NCBI GenBank assembly: GCA_022822125.1 | Contig: JAJECF010000021.1 | Span: 1-6,045 of the forward strand | DNA: 6,045 nt | Direction: 5' to 3' | DNA from: Alphaproteobacteria bacterium | Lineage (GTDB): Bacteria > Pseudomonadota > Alphaproteobacteria > Bin95 | In this document: positions 5,633-6,045 of the stretch, in pieces | How the letters are laid out: each line of letters starts with the position of its first letter | How positions within the stretch are numbered: position 1 is the first letter of the stretch | Position numbers and translations under genes: made by a program | The notes under the pieces: generated by a model | The model's database searches: none | Seen by the model: only the letters and a program-made list of their open reading frames with translations | What the model was told of the DNA's origin: nothing

Positions 5633-5825
5633 GGGTCCTTCGATCCTCCATTGCGGGCCGGTCGCGCGGCAGCATAGCCCGATACGCCCGCCCGGCGTAA
5701 CGGCCCCGTCCGGATTTACAAAGCTCCGGGGTCCCGATCCGATTCGTCATCCCGGACTGCAATCCGGCGCCCGGTGCGGCCGAAACCCGGCGACAGGGAG
5801 CCCTCAATTCGTTGGCTGATAACAA
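5633..5825. other. Upstream region of the hydrolase gene with CCGGA/TCCGG dyads
   Basis: No gene is seen here. Two dyads with the same arms are present: CCGGA/TCCGG at 5710-5729 (10-nt centre) and 5752-5767 (6-nt centre). The latter is part of GTCATCCCGGACTGCAATCC, a sequence resembling common alphaproteobacterial intergenic repeats. The dyads could be REP fragments or operator halves for the hydrolase promoter. Confidence 0.45.
5671..5676 (-). promoter_or_regulatory. Weak candidate -10 box for the hydrolase gene
   Basis: On the minus strand TATGCT lies about 40 bp before the ATG and matches TATAAT at four of six positions. The hexamer 18 bp further upstream (TTACGC) is a poor -35. It is the best candidate I see in the leader, but it is not convincing on its own. 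Confidence 0.2.
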
Positions 5826-5893
5826 CGGTCGTTGATCGGAACCGATGGCGCGGCGCCTCCCTGCCGTAGCCCCGGTCCTTTGTCCTCATCCCG
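5826..5893. repeat. 68-bp direct repeat, right copy
   Basis: The partner of 4435-4502, in the same orientation, starting 1391 bp downstream and differing at two positions. The two copies bracket the hydrolase gene and its flanks. It is followed immediately by a hairpin unit (GCGGC-GCCA-GCCGC then GTATCGAGG), as the left copy is followed by part of the same family. Confidence 0.85.
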
Positions 5894-6045
5894 AGCAGCG
5901 GCGCCAGCCGCGTATCGAGGGGGCCGGACGGCGAGGGACGTCCCCTTCGACAGGCTCAGGACAGGCTTTCGATACGCGCCTGCTGACGCAGCCGCTACTC
6001 AGGATGAGGTTCGATACGCGCCCGCAGGCGGGCGCTACTCAGGAT
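5887..6045. repeat. Cluster of variable-stem hairpin repeats running off the right edge
   Basis: Three units are visible. One is about 5887-5920 (CCTCATCCCGAGCA, stem CGGC-GCCA-GCCG, CGTATCGAGG). The second, 5968-6009, is reversed and matches 4072-4113 at 41 of 42 positions. The third, 6010-6045, is reversed, with a perfect 8-bp stem GCGCCCGC-AG-GCGGGCGC at 6018-6035. Positions 5942-5965 are an exact 24-bp inverted copy of 4024-4047 (contains CTTCGACAGGCTCAGGACAG). No gene is seen in this stretch. Confidence 0.8.

Overview
The window is GC-rich DNA, most likely from an alphaproteobacterium. This rests on the base composition, the style of the recombinases and hydrolase, and dispersed palindromes containing CCTGAGCCTGTCGAAGG, a sequence I recall as common in such genomes. 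All recognisable genes lie on the minus strand, and the region looks accessory. No tRNA, rRNA or CRISPR array was found.

Layout, left to right. (1) Positions 1-190: the start of a gene cut by the left edge, with a good ribosome binding site, possibly an ISKra4-type transposase. It is followed by a gene-poor stretch (191-567) with palindromes and an IS-end-like inverted repeat. (2) 568-1122: a small secreted protein of unknown function, conspicuously AT-rich. (3) 1449-3733: two complete tyrosine recombinases whose genes overlap by 4 bp (ATGA), so they form a translationally coupled pair. Each has an N-terminal arm-binding-type domain and all six expected catalytic positions. (4) 3734-4744: about 1 kb without a convincing gene. 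It holds three clusters of a 10-bp-phased TGTCATG iteron, tandem 29- and 42-bp repeats, and hairpins of a repeat family with conserved flanks and variable stems. (5) 4745-5632: an alpha/beta hydrolase with an intact catalytic triad. (6) 5633-6045: its upstream region, a second copy of a 68-bp repeat also found at 4435-4502, and more hairpin repeats running off the right edge.

The recombinases and the iterons upstream of them are the most interesting part. Contiguous 10-bp direct repeats beside an integrase resemble the arm-type binding sites of lambda-like integrases. I infer, but cannot prove, that 3734-4410 is or was a recombination or regulatory region for the integrase pair. Neither the mobile element's boundaries nor its target site can be seen. 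The secreted protein could be cargo. The hydrolase is probably a chromosomal gene sitting among repeats.
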